This document shows, one piece after another, positions 9,168 to 18,137 of a DNA stretch of 64,000 nucleotides. Position 1 is the first letter of the stretch, and each line of letters opens with the position of its first letter. The stretch lies in contig OMPR01000015.1 in NCBI GenBank assembly GCA_900313015.1, forward strand, positions 62,001 through 126,000. The letters run 5' to 3'. Origin of the DNA: Rhodobacteraceae bacterium EL53 (GTDB lineage Bacteria > Pseudomonadota > Alphaproteobacteria > Rhodobacterales > Rhodobacteraceae). The notes below the pieces were generated by a model. That model did no database searches. It had not been told where the DNA came from and saw only the letters and a list, made by a program, of their open reading frames with translations. Both the position numbers and the translations under genes were made by a program.

Positions 9168-9854
9168 ATGCTGACAGAGCACCTTGACCAGATCAAAGCC
9201 CACGCAGACCCTGAACGCGCCAAAGGCATGGCAGCTTATCACAAGGCGTCGCGTGAATACATTGGCGTGTCGAATCCTGTGATCAACGACCTAACCAAAA
9301 GCTGGCGACAAAGCCTGTCCGTTGACGATCGTGTGACTTTGGCCGAGGAATTGTGGAAAACCGACATCTACGAAGCACGGCTTGCCGCAGCAAAATTACT
9401 GACCCAAGCAAGGATCAGACCAGACGAAGGGGCTTGGGCTTTGCTGCAATCATGGCTTGTGGATTTTGACAGTTGGGCGATTGCGGATCACGCCTGCATG
9501 GCGGCCCAGAAGCGTCTGACAGCCGATCCAACGCGTCTGGATCAAGTGCAGGAATGGACCCAGTCCGAGCACATGTGGACCCGTCGCGCAGCCTTGGTTG
9601 CCACCTTGCCCTGGACTAAACAGAACCACCCATCAGAGGCGGATCTGGAACATCGCGATCGCATTTTGGGCTGGGCGGCATCTTATGTTCCGGATCGGGA
9701 TTGGTTCATTCAGAAAGCCATCGCATGGTGGCTGCGCGAATTGTCAAAGCATGACGCGCAACGCGTGATTGATTTCTTAGATCAACATGGTAAAGCGATG
9801 AAACCCTTTGCCCGTAAAGAAGCGTTCAGGTTCCTAAAAAATCAATTGGAATAA
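9168..9854 (+). CDS. DNA alkylation repair protein, AlkD-like HEAT-repeat family
   Basis: This 228-residue, all-helical protein follows the AlkC/AlkD pattern. Successive helical repeats include SREYIGVSNPVINDLTKSWRQ, ELWKTDIYEARLAAAKLL, LVDFDSWAIADHAC, EHMWTRRAALVATLPW and DWFIQKAIAWWLRELSKHD. The aromatic and acidic residues in the WLVDFDSWAIADH region correspond to the DNA-binding cleft that recognises alkylated bases. Members are N3/N7-alkylpurine glycosylases or structural relatives. The last 13 bp overlap the 3' end of the convergent lipoprotein gene. Confidence 0.85.
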   Translation: MLTEHLDQIKAHADPERAKGMAAYHKASREYIGVSNPVINDLTKSWRQSLSVDDRVTLAEELWKTDIYEARLAAAKLLTQARIRPDEGAWALLQSWLVDFDSWAIADHACMAAQKRLTADPTRLDQVQEWTQSEHMWTRRAALVATLPWTKQNHPSEADLEHRDRILGWAASYVPDRDWFIQKAIAWWLRELSKHDAQRVIDFLDQHGKAMKPFARKEAFRFLKNQLE

Positions 9855-10288
9855 ACGTCTAGCTCAACAAGCTCATCCAAAGGCGCCAACAGCGCACGCA
9901 TGGCATCCAAGGACAAATGACTGCCCGAAGTTGGCGCGCCACCGCTTGGAACAAGGGTCACATAGGCCGAAGCGCCAGTTTTGCGTGCCACGATACGGCC
10001 GTTGATTTCCGAACTCACAATTGGAGTCTCCATCCACCGCCCCGCCTTGGTTGGATCGCCCAGACCCGCAATTGTGGATTTGCTCCCCTCCCAACCGGGA
10101 TTCGACGCGACAGGCTCCGCCGACGCTTCTTCGGTTGGCTCAACTGCGGGCCCCTCTTCTGCGGGGCCCGTGTCCGGATCCACAATGGTCGATTCGGCCG
10201 GCGGTTTTTGAAACAGGCGGTCTTTGGTTGAACGGATCTGGTCACAACCAGCAATCAAAACGAAACTCAGGCATAGAATATATCTCAT
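9842..10288 (-). CDS. Putative lipoprotein of unknown function
   Basis: The 148-residue protein begins with a lipoprotein signal ([17 protein letters not shown]; lipobox LIAGC), so it should be lipid-anchored after processing at Cys15. A Pro/Glu/Ala-rich linker (about residues 28-62) leads to a small C-terminal region, [24 protein letters not shown]...[12 protein letters not shown]. This resembles small periplasmic D-galactarate-dehydratase-like or SPOR-free lipoproteins, but no family is certain. Its start at 10288 is divergent from moaA. It is convergent with the AlkD-like gene and overlaps it by 13 bp. Confidence 0.65.
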   Translation of the reverse strand: MRYILCLSFVLIAGCDQIRSTKDRLFQKPPAESTIVDPDTGPAEEGPAVEPTEEASAEPVASNPGWEGSKSTIAGLGDPTKAGRWMETPIVSSEINGRIVARKTGASAYVTLVPSGGAPTSGSHLSLDAMRALLAPLDELVELDVYSN

Positions 10289-10378
10289 GCCTTGGACCCT
10301 AGCCTTGGCCTGAAGGGGGCGCCACCCAAAAGACACATTATCCTTGCCGCTGGCGGGGCTCCGCTTTACCTATGTGGG

Positions 10379-11386
10379 ATGAGAGCTCCGCTAATCGATC
10401 CCTTCGCCCGCGCCATCACATACCTCCGTGTTTCTGTAACGGACCGGTGTGACTTCCGCTGTGTGTACTGCATGTCGGAAAACATGACCTTTCTTCCGAA
10501 AAAGGAACTGCTGACGCTGGAGGAACTTGATCGCATGTGTTCCACCTTCGTCGGCTTGGGGGTCGAAAAGCTGCGTATCACCGGGGGTGAGCCACTCGTG
10601 CGTCGAGACATCATGACCTTTTTCCAAGGCATGTCGCGGCATTTGGAAAGCGGCGCGCTCAAAGAACTGACCCTCACGACCAATGGTTCCCAGCTAGAAC
10701 GATTTTCACAAGACCTCTATGATGCCGGTGTGCGGCGTGTGAATATCTCGCTTGATACATTGGATGAGAAAAAATTTGCAGACGTCACCCGTTGGGGTCG
10801 CTTAGCACAGGTTTTACGAGGCATTGATGCGGCGCAAAAAGCAGGCTTGCGCGTCAAAATCAATGCTGTTGCGCTGAAGGGCTTCAACGAAGACGAACTG
10901 CCGACCATTACGCAATGGTGTGCTGAGCGTGATATGGATCTGACTTGGATCGAAGTTATGCCCATGGGCGATATCGGCAACGAGGATCGGCTAGATCAAT
11001 ACTGGTCCCTGTCAGATGTCCGCAAAAGCTATGCTGAGCATTACACCATAACCGATCTTGCAGAACGTTCGGGTGGGCCCGCGCGTTATGTTCGCCTTGA
11101 AGAAACCGGGCAAAAGATTGGGTTCATAACGCCGCTTAGCCATAACTTCTGCGAAAGTTGCAATCGGGTCCGCCTGACCTGCACTGGCGAGCTGTACATG
11201 TGCCTTGGTCAAGAGGACATGGTAGATCTGCGTGCGCAGTTGCGTGATCACCCCACCACCGAAGAGCCTTTGGAACAAGCCATTCGTGACGCTATTGAGC
11301 ATAAACCCAAAGGCCATGACTTTGACTATTCTCGCCAACGTGCCGATGGTCAGATGACCCGCCACATGAGCCACACAGGCGGCTGA
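10379..11386 (+). CDS. moaA: GTP 3',8-cyclase MoaA (molybdenum cofactor biosynthesis)
   Basis: The 335-residue radical SAM enzyme makes (8S)-3',8-cyclo-7,8-dihydro-GTP, the first step of molybdopterin synthesis. It carries the radical-SAM cluster motif CDFRCVYC (Cys24, Cys28, Cys31) after LRVSVTDR, the [12 protein letters not shown]-binding motif, and the C-terminal second 4Fe-4S cluster motif [20 protein letters not shown]. It ends in Gly-Gly, as required for the conserved C-terminal tail. The start at 10379 yields the typical MoaA length; earlier in-frame starts would add a non-conserved leader. The product would be needed by the molybdenum hydroxylase encoded at 35.5-38.2 kb. waaA follows after 1 nt. 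Confidence 0.96.
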   Translation: MRAPLIDPFARAITYLRVSVTDRCDFRCVYCMSENMTFLPKKELLTLEELDRMCSTFVGLGVEKLRITGGEPLVRRDIMTFFQGMSRHLESGALKELTLTTNGSQLERFSQDLYDAGVRRVNISLDTLDEKKFADVTRWGRLAQVLRGIDAAQKAGLRVKINAVALKGFNEDELPTITQWCAERDMDLTWIEVMPMGDIGNEDRLDQYWSLSDVRKSYAEHYTITDLAERSGGPARYVRLEETGQKIGFITPLSHNFCESCNRVRLTCTGELYMCLGQEDMVDLRAQLRDHPTTEEPLEQAIRDAIEHKPKGHDFDYSRQRADGQMTRHMSHTGG

Positions 11387-11387
11387 G

Positions 11388-12686
11388 ATGTCCCGGCCTA
11401 ATGGCGGCAAGGCAACGCTGCTCTATTATGCTTACCGTGCAATATCTGCCGTGTTGGCCCCGTTTGCTTGGTATTCCGTAGCCCGCAAACTGCGACGCGC
11501 GCACGTACCCGTGGGGCGCCAGCACGAACGCTTGGGGGTGGCCAGTCAACCCAGACCCGCGGGACAGCTAATATGGTTTCACGCGGCCAGCGTCGGAGAG
11601 AGCCTTTCGGTCCTGAGTTTGATTACGCGGATGGGCGAACGCCTGCCACAGGCACAGTTCCTCATCACATCCGGCACACCGACATCAGCCGCTCTGATTG
11701 CTAAACGACGGCCACCGCGCACGATTCATCAATACCCACCTCTGGATGCAAATGGTCCAGTGAATCGGTTCTATCACCACTGGCGTCCCAATGCTGGAAT
11801 ATTCGTTGAAAGCGAACTATGGCCACAGATGTTGGTCAAAGGGCGCAAAGCGGGCGTGCATTTGGCTCTGCTCAATGCCCGCCTGTCTGATAAATCCGTA
11901 AGGGTATGGCAGCGCTTCCCTGACACAGCCCAGTTTATCTTGGGTCAATTCGATCTCTTTCTGACCCAAAACCAAAAGACCGCCAACAATTTGCGCGCAA
12001 TGGGGGCGGTTCCGGAACGTGTGAAACCCGGTACCAACCTCAAAGCGTTATCTGGTCCTTTGCCAGTTGACGAGGTGCTGTGCGCGCGCATGCGCAAGAG
12101 CATTGGGGATCGACCTGTCTGGGTCGCAAGCTCCACTCACCCGGGCGAGGAAGAGGTTGTACTGCAAACTCACCGGGCGCTTCTCAAACGGCATCCAGAT
12201 TTGCTCTTGCTATTGATCCCCAGACACCCGGACCGGGGCCAAGACCTGCAGCAATTGATCGCGAATTCTGGGTTCACAAGTGCACGGCGATCAAAGCAAG
12301 AAGACATATCACCAGAGATCGAAGTCTACCTGGCAGATACCCTTGGTGAAACCGGGACATGGTACGCGCTTTGCCCCCTTGTTTTTCTCGGGGGGTCTTT
12401 GCAGGATATCGGGGGCCACAATCCTTTTGAACCTGCCCAAGCCGGAGCCGCTGTTATTACCGGACCGGGCTTTTTCAACTTTGCAGAAACCTTTGATGCA
12501 ATGATCGCTGCAGGCGGTGCGGTTGAGGTGCGCAATGCCGTCGACCTGACCGCTGCCGTGGATAAATGGCTAAGCAATCAGAGCAATTTCGAAACTGCGT
12601 GCACGGCGGCGCGGTCCTATGTCAACACACAGCAAACCGCACTGGACTCCGTAATTGATACCCTCTGCGAAGAGTTGAAATTATAA
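11388..12686 (+). CDS. waaA: 3-deoxy-D-manno-octulosonic acid (Kdo) transferase
   Basis: This 432-residue GT30 glycosyltransferase attaches Kdo from CMP-Kdo to lipid A at the inner membrane. It has an N-terminal hydrophobic segment (YYAYRAISAVLAPFAWYSVA) that anchors it, the motif WFHAASVGESLS with the catalytic base glutamate, and the C-terminal CMP-Kdo site LCPLVFLGGSLQDIGGHNPFEPAQAG. The start is 1 nt after the moaA stop, so the two are co-transcribed without a functional link. The next gene, a glycosyltransferase for LPS core, starts 3 nt after its stop. Confidence 0.94.
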   Translation: MSRPNGGKATLLYYAYRAISAVLAPFAWYSVARKLRRAHVPVGRQHERLGVASQPRPAGQLIWFHAASVGESLSVLSLITRMGERLPQAQFLITSGTPTSAALIAKRRPPRTIHQYPPLDANGPVNRFYHHWRPNAGIFVESELWPQMLVKGRKAGVHLALLNARLSDKSVRVWQRFPDTAQFILGQFDLFLTQNQKTANNLRAMGAVPERVKPGTNLKALSGPLPVDEVLCARMRKSIGDRPVWVASSTHPGEEEVVLQTHRALLKRHPDLLLLLIPRHPDRGQDLQQLIANSGFTSARRSKQEDISPEIEVYLADTLGETGTWYALCPLVFLGGSLQDIGGHNPFEPAQAGAAVITGPGFFNFAETFDAMIAAGGAVEVRNAVDLTAAVDKWLSNQSNFETACTAARSYVNTQQTALDSVIDTLCEELKL

Positions 12687-12689
12687 ACT

Positions 12690-13733
12690 ATGTCAGAACT
12701 TTACGTTACAAACTTCAATCGTAATTTTACTGGGGTTTCGGCAACAGCTGCCAACGTTATCCGACAGCAATCGCACCAGCTCGACATGCAACTTGTAGGG
12801 CACGCGTTGCCTGGATGTCCCACGCCGATTACGGCCGCTGCGGCGCGAAACCAGTCCAAACTCCCTCCCGTCGATAAGACCTTTTCGATCTGGCACGTAC
12901 GTCGCAACCCTGAAATGCGCGTGGCGATTTGGGCGCGTGATGTGCTGCGGTTGCCCATTCGCATCGTGTTTACCTCTGCTGCTCAGCGCCGTCATTCGGC
13001 CTATCCGCGCTGGTTGATCAGCCGGATGGATGCTGTGATTGCGACGACGGAACGCGCTGCTGAGTTTGTGCCGCATGTGCGCGCTGTCGTCCCCCATGGC
13101 GTCGATACCGATGTGTTCACCCCCGCCGAAGAACGCACCTCAGCGTGGCAAAAACTTGGCTATGGCGGGTCTGTCGGCATTGCCACGGTCGGTCGCATTC
13201 GCCCCGAGAAAGGGACTGACGTTTTTGTAGACTCAATGCTGCGCCTGCTGCCCACCCTGCCCGGAGCGGTTGCTTTGGTGATTGGGCGGGCTGGTGGCAA
13301 ACACGATGCCTTTCAGAAATCCCTGCAGGACCGCATTGCAGCCGCTGGCCTGAGTGATCGCATTCTGTTTCCCGGCGAAATACCTGCGGCGGACCTTCCT
13401 TCGACGATGCGGGGTTTGTCATTGGTTATGCAGCTTCCCAGATACGAAGGCTACGGCATGGCCCCCTTGGAAGGGATGGCCAGCGGCGTGCCCTTTGTCG
13501 GTAGCGAGACCGGGTACTATCGCGCGTTTTCATCCCAGGGAAAGTCAGGTCAGATAGTTCCAGTGGAGGCCCCAGAGGACGCGGCCAAAGCCGCCCTGGC
13601 GATCCTGAAAAACCCCGACCGTCACGCTGCGCTCAGTCGCGCAGCTCGGTATATTGCCGTGAATGGGTTTAGTTCGGCGCGCGAAGCCGCTGGAATAAAC
13701 GCTGTTTATGACATGCTTTGGACCCAGAATTAA
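12690..13733 (+). CDS. Glycosyltransferase family 4, LPS core (LpcC-like)
   Basis: The 347-residue GT-B glycosyltransferase resembles LpcC-type core mannosyltransferases of alphaproteobacteria. Characteristic segments are VVPHGVDTDVFTPAEE, VGRIRPEKGTDVFVDSML (donor-site lysine and arginine) and the EX7E-type motif EGYGMAPLEGMASGVPFVGSE. It directly follows waaA, which fits addition of the first core sugar to the Kdo residue. Substrate specificity is inferred from position only. No terminator was found immediately after it. Confidence 0.87.
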   Translation: MSELYVTNFNRNFTGVSATAANVIRQQSHQLDMQLVGHALPGCPTPITAAAARNQSKLPPVDKTFSIWHVRRNPEMRVAIWARDVLRLPIRIVFTSAAQRRHSAYPRWLISRMDAVIATTERAAEFVPHVRAVVPHGVDTDVFTPAEERTSAWQKLGYGGSVGIATVGRIRPEKGTDVFVDSMLRLLPTLPGAVALVIGRAGGKHDAFQKSLQDRIAAAGLSDRILFPGEIPAADLPSTMRGLSLVMQLPRYEGYGMAPLEGMASGVPFVGSETGYYRAFSSQGKSGQIVPVEAPEDAAKAALAILKNPDRHAALSRAARYIAVNGFSSAREAAGINAVYDMLWTQN

Positions 13734-14520
13734 ATCTCTCTAGCCCCCTGTCTAAACAATCACGACCGCCCTTATCGACGCCGTCCCATGTGACAAATGT
13801 TTATAGTCTCCCCCCACCAATCGGCTGTCGTACGTGCTGCCCTGCCTCTATTTGTGTGGAAGGGAAGACAGACCTAACAAACAGCTGGCGCAAAGTTACT
13901 GGCCCGAGCGAATACCGGAGCGGCGATATCTCAAGGTTCGCGCACTTGCTCCTCCTTCGGAAAAACGGAGAAGGGTGATCCAGTGACCTTCTACGTAAGA
14001 AAATAAGCAGTATGTGCTCAGGGTCCTGGCAGTGAGCAGTGTTTAGTTTGCTCGCCTCCAACATATCCACGCCTGCCCCATCCGCACCGGGAATTGGCGG
14101 CATAGAGCTGGTCAACGGGTCAATGTCACGGAAACCCAGTGGCAGGAGGGAGGCCCGTTGTGCCAACTTCAATTCCGACTCCGTGGATGCCAAGATCCCG
14201 CTGCCCAGTCAGTTGGTCTACGGCACAGCTATTCCCGCTCGCTTGTCTATCCTAAAAAAGGATTAGTCCTTTGGACTTGCCGAAGATGTCAATTTGCAGA
14301 GCCGAGATGCCGCTCATCTACGCCTCTAAGATGCACCGCTTGTTCCCGGCAGCTGAATGCAAGCGGCCAGTCAGAAACTTATCAATAATACCGCTCCTTC
14401 CACCGTGGTGGTAGATATCCTCGCAGCCTAAAAACTCTTGAATGGGAAGGTAGTCCCAACATGAGCGCTTGGCGTGGACGTCAGCGGACGGTTCTTCGAA
14501 GAACACTATGGAAAACAAAT
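13734..14520. other. Long region with no recognisable gene
   Basis: Nearly 800 bp hold no frame that I recognise. The longest frames (for example 13801-14193 minus and 14461 onward plus) lack ribosome binding sites and read as low-plausibility protein. Both strands were inspected for tRNA T-loops, RNase P signature boxes, the SRP RNA core and the tmRNA tag; none was found. Small imperfect hairpins exist. It could be decayed coding DNA or hold an unannotated RNA. Confidence 0.5.
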
Positions 14521-14553
14521 AAAAGGCGCGCCGAGATCATCGACGCGCCCTTT
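14521..14553 (-). terminator. Intrinsic terminator of the M20 peptidase operon
   Basis: On the minus strand AAAGGGCGCG pairs with CGCGCCTTTT around a 13-nt loop, followed by TTTTATTTG. It lies 67 nt after the stop of the last M20 gene. Confidence 0.75.
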
Positions 14554-14619
14554 CAACATTCATCCATGGGCTGGTTTGTTCTCAGACCCTATCTTTTAGG
14601 TTCAACGTGTTATGGGTAC

Positions 14620-15783
14620 CTAGGCGGCAGGCATCCGCTGTTCAACGATTTCAGCCCACCAGCTGCAACCGGCTGGAATTGCTTCATCGTTGAAATTGTA
14701 TTCGGGGTGATGGACCATTGCAGTGTCCCCATTCCCAACAAGGATATAAGCACCGGGGCGTTCTTCGAGCATGAAAGCGAAATCCTCTCCCCCCATGACC
14801 AGATCCGCATCTTCGCACTCCCCAGAAACGCTGCGGGCAACGTCCGCTGCAAACTGGGTCTGCTCTTCGGAGTTGACCATGACCGGATAGCCGCGGTGAT
14901 ATGTGACGTCCGCTGTTCCGCCAAATGTCGCCGCGACACCCGAACAGATCTCTTTGATCCGCTTTTCAGCCAGATCACGCATCTCGCCGCTCATGGTACG
15001 CACTGTACCTTTTATCTGCACCCGCTGCGGGATGACGTTAAACGCCTTTGAAGATGTTTCAAAAGAAGTGACCGACACCACAATCTGATCCACAGGGTCG
15101 GCATTGCGTGATGCAATCGTCTGCAATGTCATAACGGTTTGCGCCGCCATTACTGTTGTATCAACGGTTTCATGAGGCTTTGCCGCATGACCGCCGTGTC
15201 CTTCCAACGTGACATCAAACTGATCTGTCGCAGCGAAAAAGGCGCCGGGGCGGATTGCAAAGCTACCGGTCGGTTTGCCCGGCCAGTTGTGCATGCCATA
15301 AACCTCTTGGATATTCCAACGGTCCATCATTCCATCGTCGCACATCTCTTTGCCGCCACCGCCGCCTTCTTCTGCGGGCTGAAAGATCACAACAACCGTG
15401 CCATCGAAATTGCGGGTCTCTGCCAGATATTTGGCAGCGCCCAACAACATGGCTGTATGCCCATCGTGGCCACAGGCATGCATTGCCCCATCGGTTTTCG
15501 AGGCATACTCAAGTCCGGTCTGCTCATGAATTGGCAGAGCATCCATATCAGCCCGCAGACCGATCACCTTGCCCGCGCTATCAGATTTCCCCTTGATCAC
15601 GCCGACAACACCTGTCCGCCCGATGCCGGTTACGATCTCGTCACAGCCGAACTCTTGCAGCTTTTCAGCCACGACAGCGCTGGTGCGGTGCGTTTCGAAC
15701 AGAATTTCGGGGTTTTCATGCAGATCACGACGCCATGCGGTGATCTCGGGCTGCATTTCTGCAAAGCGGTTCTTGACAGGCAT
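14620..15783 (-). CDS. M20D amidohydrolase (hippurate hydrolase / N-acyl amino acid amidohydrolase)
   Basis: The 387-residue metallopeptidase-fold enzyme has the M20D metal motifs ADMDALP, MHACGHDGHTAMLLGAAKYL and FQPAEEGGGGGKEMCDDGMMD, the dimerisation-domain GGHAAKPHETVD, and the final His motif MVHHPEYNFNDEAIPAG. Such enzymes hydrolyse hippurate, N-acetyl or indole-acetyl amino acids. It is the last gene of a run on one strand: ABC ATPase, ArgE-like M20A, M20D, M20D. The adjacent M20D is a close paralogue along its entire length, so this pair arose by tandem duplication. Confidence 0.9.
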   Translation of the reverse strand: MPVKNRFAEMQPEITAWRRDLHENPEILFETHRTSAVVAEKLQEFGCDEIVTGIGRTGVVGVIKGKSDSAGKVIGLRADMDALPIHEQTGLEYASKTDGAMHACGHDGHTAMLLGAAKYLAETRNFDGTVVVIFQPAEEGGGGGKEMCDDGMMDRWNIQEVYGMHNWPGKPTGSFAIRPGAFFAATDQFDVTLEGHGGHAAKPHETVDTTVMAAQTVMTLQTIASRNADPVDQIVVSVTSFETSSKAFNVIPQRVQIKGTVRTMSGEMRDLAEKRIKEICSGVAATFGGTADVTYHRGYPVMVNSEEQTQFAADVARSVSGECEDADLVMGGEDFAFMLEERPGAYILVGNGDTAMVHHPEYNFNDEAIPAGCSWWAEIVEQRMPAA

Positions 15784-15797
15784 CTGTTTCTCTCTCC

Positions 15798-16961
15798 TTA
15801 AACAGGCATTCGTCGTTCGACCAATTCAGCAAACCAGCTACAACCAGCGGGTATTGCCTCATCTTCGAAGTTATAGGCGGGGTGGTGACAGGTTTCCGTG
15901 TCCCCATTACCAAGAAAGATATAGGCTCCAGGGCGCTCTTCAAGCATGTAGGAGAAATCTTCCGACGGCATGATCGGATCCACGTCACTGTCCACCTTGC
16001 CTGCGACAGCCAGCGCCGCCTCTGCAGCGAATTCAGTCTCAGCTTCGGTGTTGATGGTGGCGGGATACCCGGCATCCCATGTCACTGTGGCCTGCGCGCC
16101 AAAGGCCGACGCCGTATCAGTTGCGACGCGTTGTACTCGGGCCTCAGCCAACGCGCGATTTTCGGGGTCGAGGGTTCGAACGGTACCTTTCAACCGAGCG
16201 GTATGCGCAATCACATTGGAGGCCACACTGTCGGTTTCAAAGGTGCCCACTGTCAGAACCACCCGCTGCACCGGATTAACGTTGCGCGATACAATCGTCT
16301 GCAACGAGATCAGGATCTGCGCCGCGACCAGTGTGGTGTCGATCGCCTCATGCGGCGCTGCGGCATGGCCGCCCTGCCCGGTCACCGTAATTTCGAACTC
16401 ATCCGACGAGGCCAAGAGCGCCCCCGGACGAATCGCAAATTCACCGACGGGCAAACCCGGAGTGTTGTGCAGGCCATAGACCTCCTGGATATTCCAACGT
16501 TCCATCATGCCGTCATCACACATCTCTTTACCGCCACCGCCACCTTCTTCGGCGGGTTGAAAGATCAGCACAGCTGTTCCATCGAAATTGCGCGTTTCGG
16601 ACAAGTATTTGGCCGCCCCTAGCAACATTGCTGTGTGACCATCGTGCCCACAGGCATGCATTTTCCCCGGAACCTGTGAGGCATATTCTAACCCGGTCGC
16701 TTCTTCGATAGGCAGCGCATCCATGTCTGCGCGCAAGCCAATGACCCGACCGTTGGTATCTGTACGGCCTTTGATCACCGCCACAACGCCGGTCCGCCCG
16801 ACCCTGGTAGTGATGTCATCGACACCGAATTCAGTCAGTCTGTCGACGACAAATTGCGCAGTCTGGTGCACATCGAAAAGCAATTCTGGGTTTGTGTGCA
16901 AATGCCGACGCCAGCCGGTAATTTCTGCATGCATTTCGGCCAGACGATTCTTAATTGGCAT
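15798..16961 (-). CDS. M20D amidohydrolase, tandem paralogue
   Basis: The 387-residue protein has the same architecture as its downstream neighbour: ADMDALPIEEATG, MHACGHDGHTAMLLGAAKYL, FQPAEEGGGGGKEMCDDGMME, GQGGHAAAPHEAIDT and CHHPAYNFEDEAIPAGCSW. It differs most in the dimerisation domain and C-terminal half (ALAVAGKVDSDVDPIMPSEDFSYMLEERPGAYIF), suggesting a different acyl or amino-acid preference. The start at 16961 is set by AGGAGG seven nt upstream, which lies inside the end of the argE-like gene; a longer form to 17000 would run through that gene. The next paralogue begins 14 nt after its stop. Confidence 0.9.
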   Translation of the reverse strand: MPIKNRLAEMHAEITGWRRHLHTNPELLFDVHQTAQFVVDRLTEFGVDDITTRVGRTGVVAVIKGRTDTNGRVIGLRADMDALPIEEATGLEYASQVPGKMHACGHDGHTAMLLGAAKYLSETRNFDGTAVLIFQPAEEGGGGGKEMCDDGMMERWNIQEVYGLHNTPGLPVGEFAIRPGALLASSDEFEITVTGQGGHAAAPHEAIDTTLVAAQILISLQTIVSRNVNPVQRVVLTVGTFETDSVASNVIAHTARLKGTVRTLDPENRALAEARVQRVATDTASAFGAQATVTWDAGYPATINTEAETEFAAEAALAVAGKVDSDVDPIMPSEDFSYMLEERPGAYIFLGNGDTETCHHPAYNFEDEAIPAGCSWFAELVERRMPV

Positions 16962-16962
16962 T

Positions 16963-18129
16963 TCAGCCCTCCTGTAATCGCGCAACCAATTGGTCGGCAA
17001 AATCTACGCCGGCTTGGAACTGAGCAACGGAGATATATTCGTTAGGCTGATGTGCTTGGGCAATGCTGCCCGGGCCACACACCACAGCGGAATAACCCGC
17101 TTCCTGGAACTGTCCGGCCTCGGTGCCGTAACTAACCACATGACTTTCGTTATCGCCTGTGATCTGGCGCACAATGGCCTCGGCTTCGCCGTCTTTTTCC
17201 GGCTTTAATCCTGGAACATTGAAAGTCTGCATGACATCAATCCGAGTTTCGGGGTGAATCGCTTGCATCTGGGTCTCGATTTCGCGCACCCGCGCTTTGT
17301 AAGCATCGCCCCAGTCATCCGCGCTTTCACTCGGAACAACCCGCATATCCATGCTAAAGCGACAATCCTTGGCCGTGATATTCTGCGCAGTGCCGCCTTC
17401 GATGACGCCGACATGCAGCGTGGTCCAAGAAGGTTCGAACATCGCGGCGATCTCGTCCGGGGCTTTGTCTCGGTTGGCTTCGTTGCTTCGGTTGGCCCAC
17501 TCGATCAAAGGCGCAGCAAACATAATCGCGCTCACCCCGGTGTGGATCAACGAACTGTGCACCTCGAATCCCTGCACGTGAGTCGCGTAGCCGTATCCGC
17601 CTTTGTGTCCGGTCACCGCCTTCATCATCGATGGTTCGCCCACGATCACCGCCGATCCTTTGGGCAGAACAGGCTGCATGGCGCGAATCATCGGTGGGGC
17701 ACCGGTGCAGCCAATTTCCTCGTCATAGCTGAGCGCCAACTGCAGAGGTCGCCTCACGCCCCGGTGCTGTGCCTCGACCAGAGCCCAGATCGCAATGGCA
17801 TCGAACCCTTTCATGTCACAAGTGCCGCGCCCGAAATACTTGCCATCCCGCTCGGTCACGGTGAACGGATCACTGTCCCAAGGCTGACCATCGACAGGCA
17901 CCACATCCGTATGCCCTGACAAAATCACAGCCCCCTCGATCCACGGGCCGACATGAGCAAACAACGCCGCCTTTTCACCGCTTTCGTCGTAATGACGGTG
18001 CGCCTCGATCCCGTGGCTGTTCAGATAGGATTCGACCCAGCCGACCAGCGGCAAATTGCTATCGCGGCTGACCGTTGGAAACGAGATCAGTTTGTCCATA
18101 ATCGCCTTTGGCGACAAACGGTCTGTCAT
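16963..18129 (-). CDS. argE: Acetylornithine deacetylase / M20A deacylase
   Basis: The 388-residue zinc hydrolase has the ArgE pattern: LSGHTDVVPVDGQPWDSDPF, GRGTCDMKGFDA (metal-bridging Asp), SYDEEIGCTGAPPMI (catalytic Glu-Glu), GEPSMMKAVTGHKGG and the C-terminal GPGSIAQAHQPNEYISV histidine. It would release acetate from N-acetylornithine, or deacylate a related N-acyl amino acid. Its position between a peptide-type ABC ATPase and two M20D enzymes suggests a catabolic role rather than arginine synthesis. It begins 8 nt after the ATPase stop. Confidence 0.87.
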   Translation of the reverse strand: MTDRLSPKAIMDKLISFPTVSRDSNLPLVGWVESYLNSHGIEAHRHYDESGEKAALFAHVGPWIEGAVILSGHTDVVPVDGQPWDSDPFTVTERDGKYFGRGTCDMKGFDAIAIWALVEAQHRGVRRPLQLALSYDEEIGCTGAPPMIRAMQPVLPKGSAVIVGEPSMMKAVTGHKGGYGYATHVQGFEVHSSLIHTGVSAIMFAAPLIEWANRSNEANRDKAPDEIAAMFEPSWTTLHVGVIEGGTAQNITAKDCRFSMDMRVVPSESADDWGDAYKARVREIETQMQAIHPETRIDVMQTFNVPGLKPEKDGEAEAIVRQITGDNESHVVSYGTEAGQFQEAGYSAVVCGPGSIAQAHQPNEYISVAQFQAGVDFADQLVARLQEG

Positions 18130-18137
18130 GAGATGTC

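Noticed and set aside
13801-14193. Minus-strand 130-codon frame in the gene-poor region
   Set aside because: No ribosome site, no recognisable motif, and composition unlike neighbouring genes; not reported as a gene.
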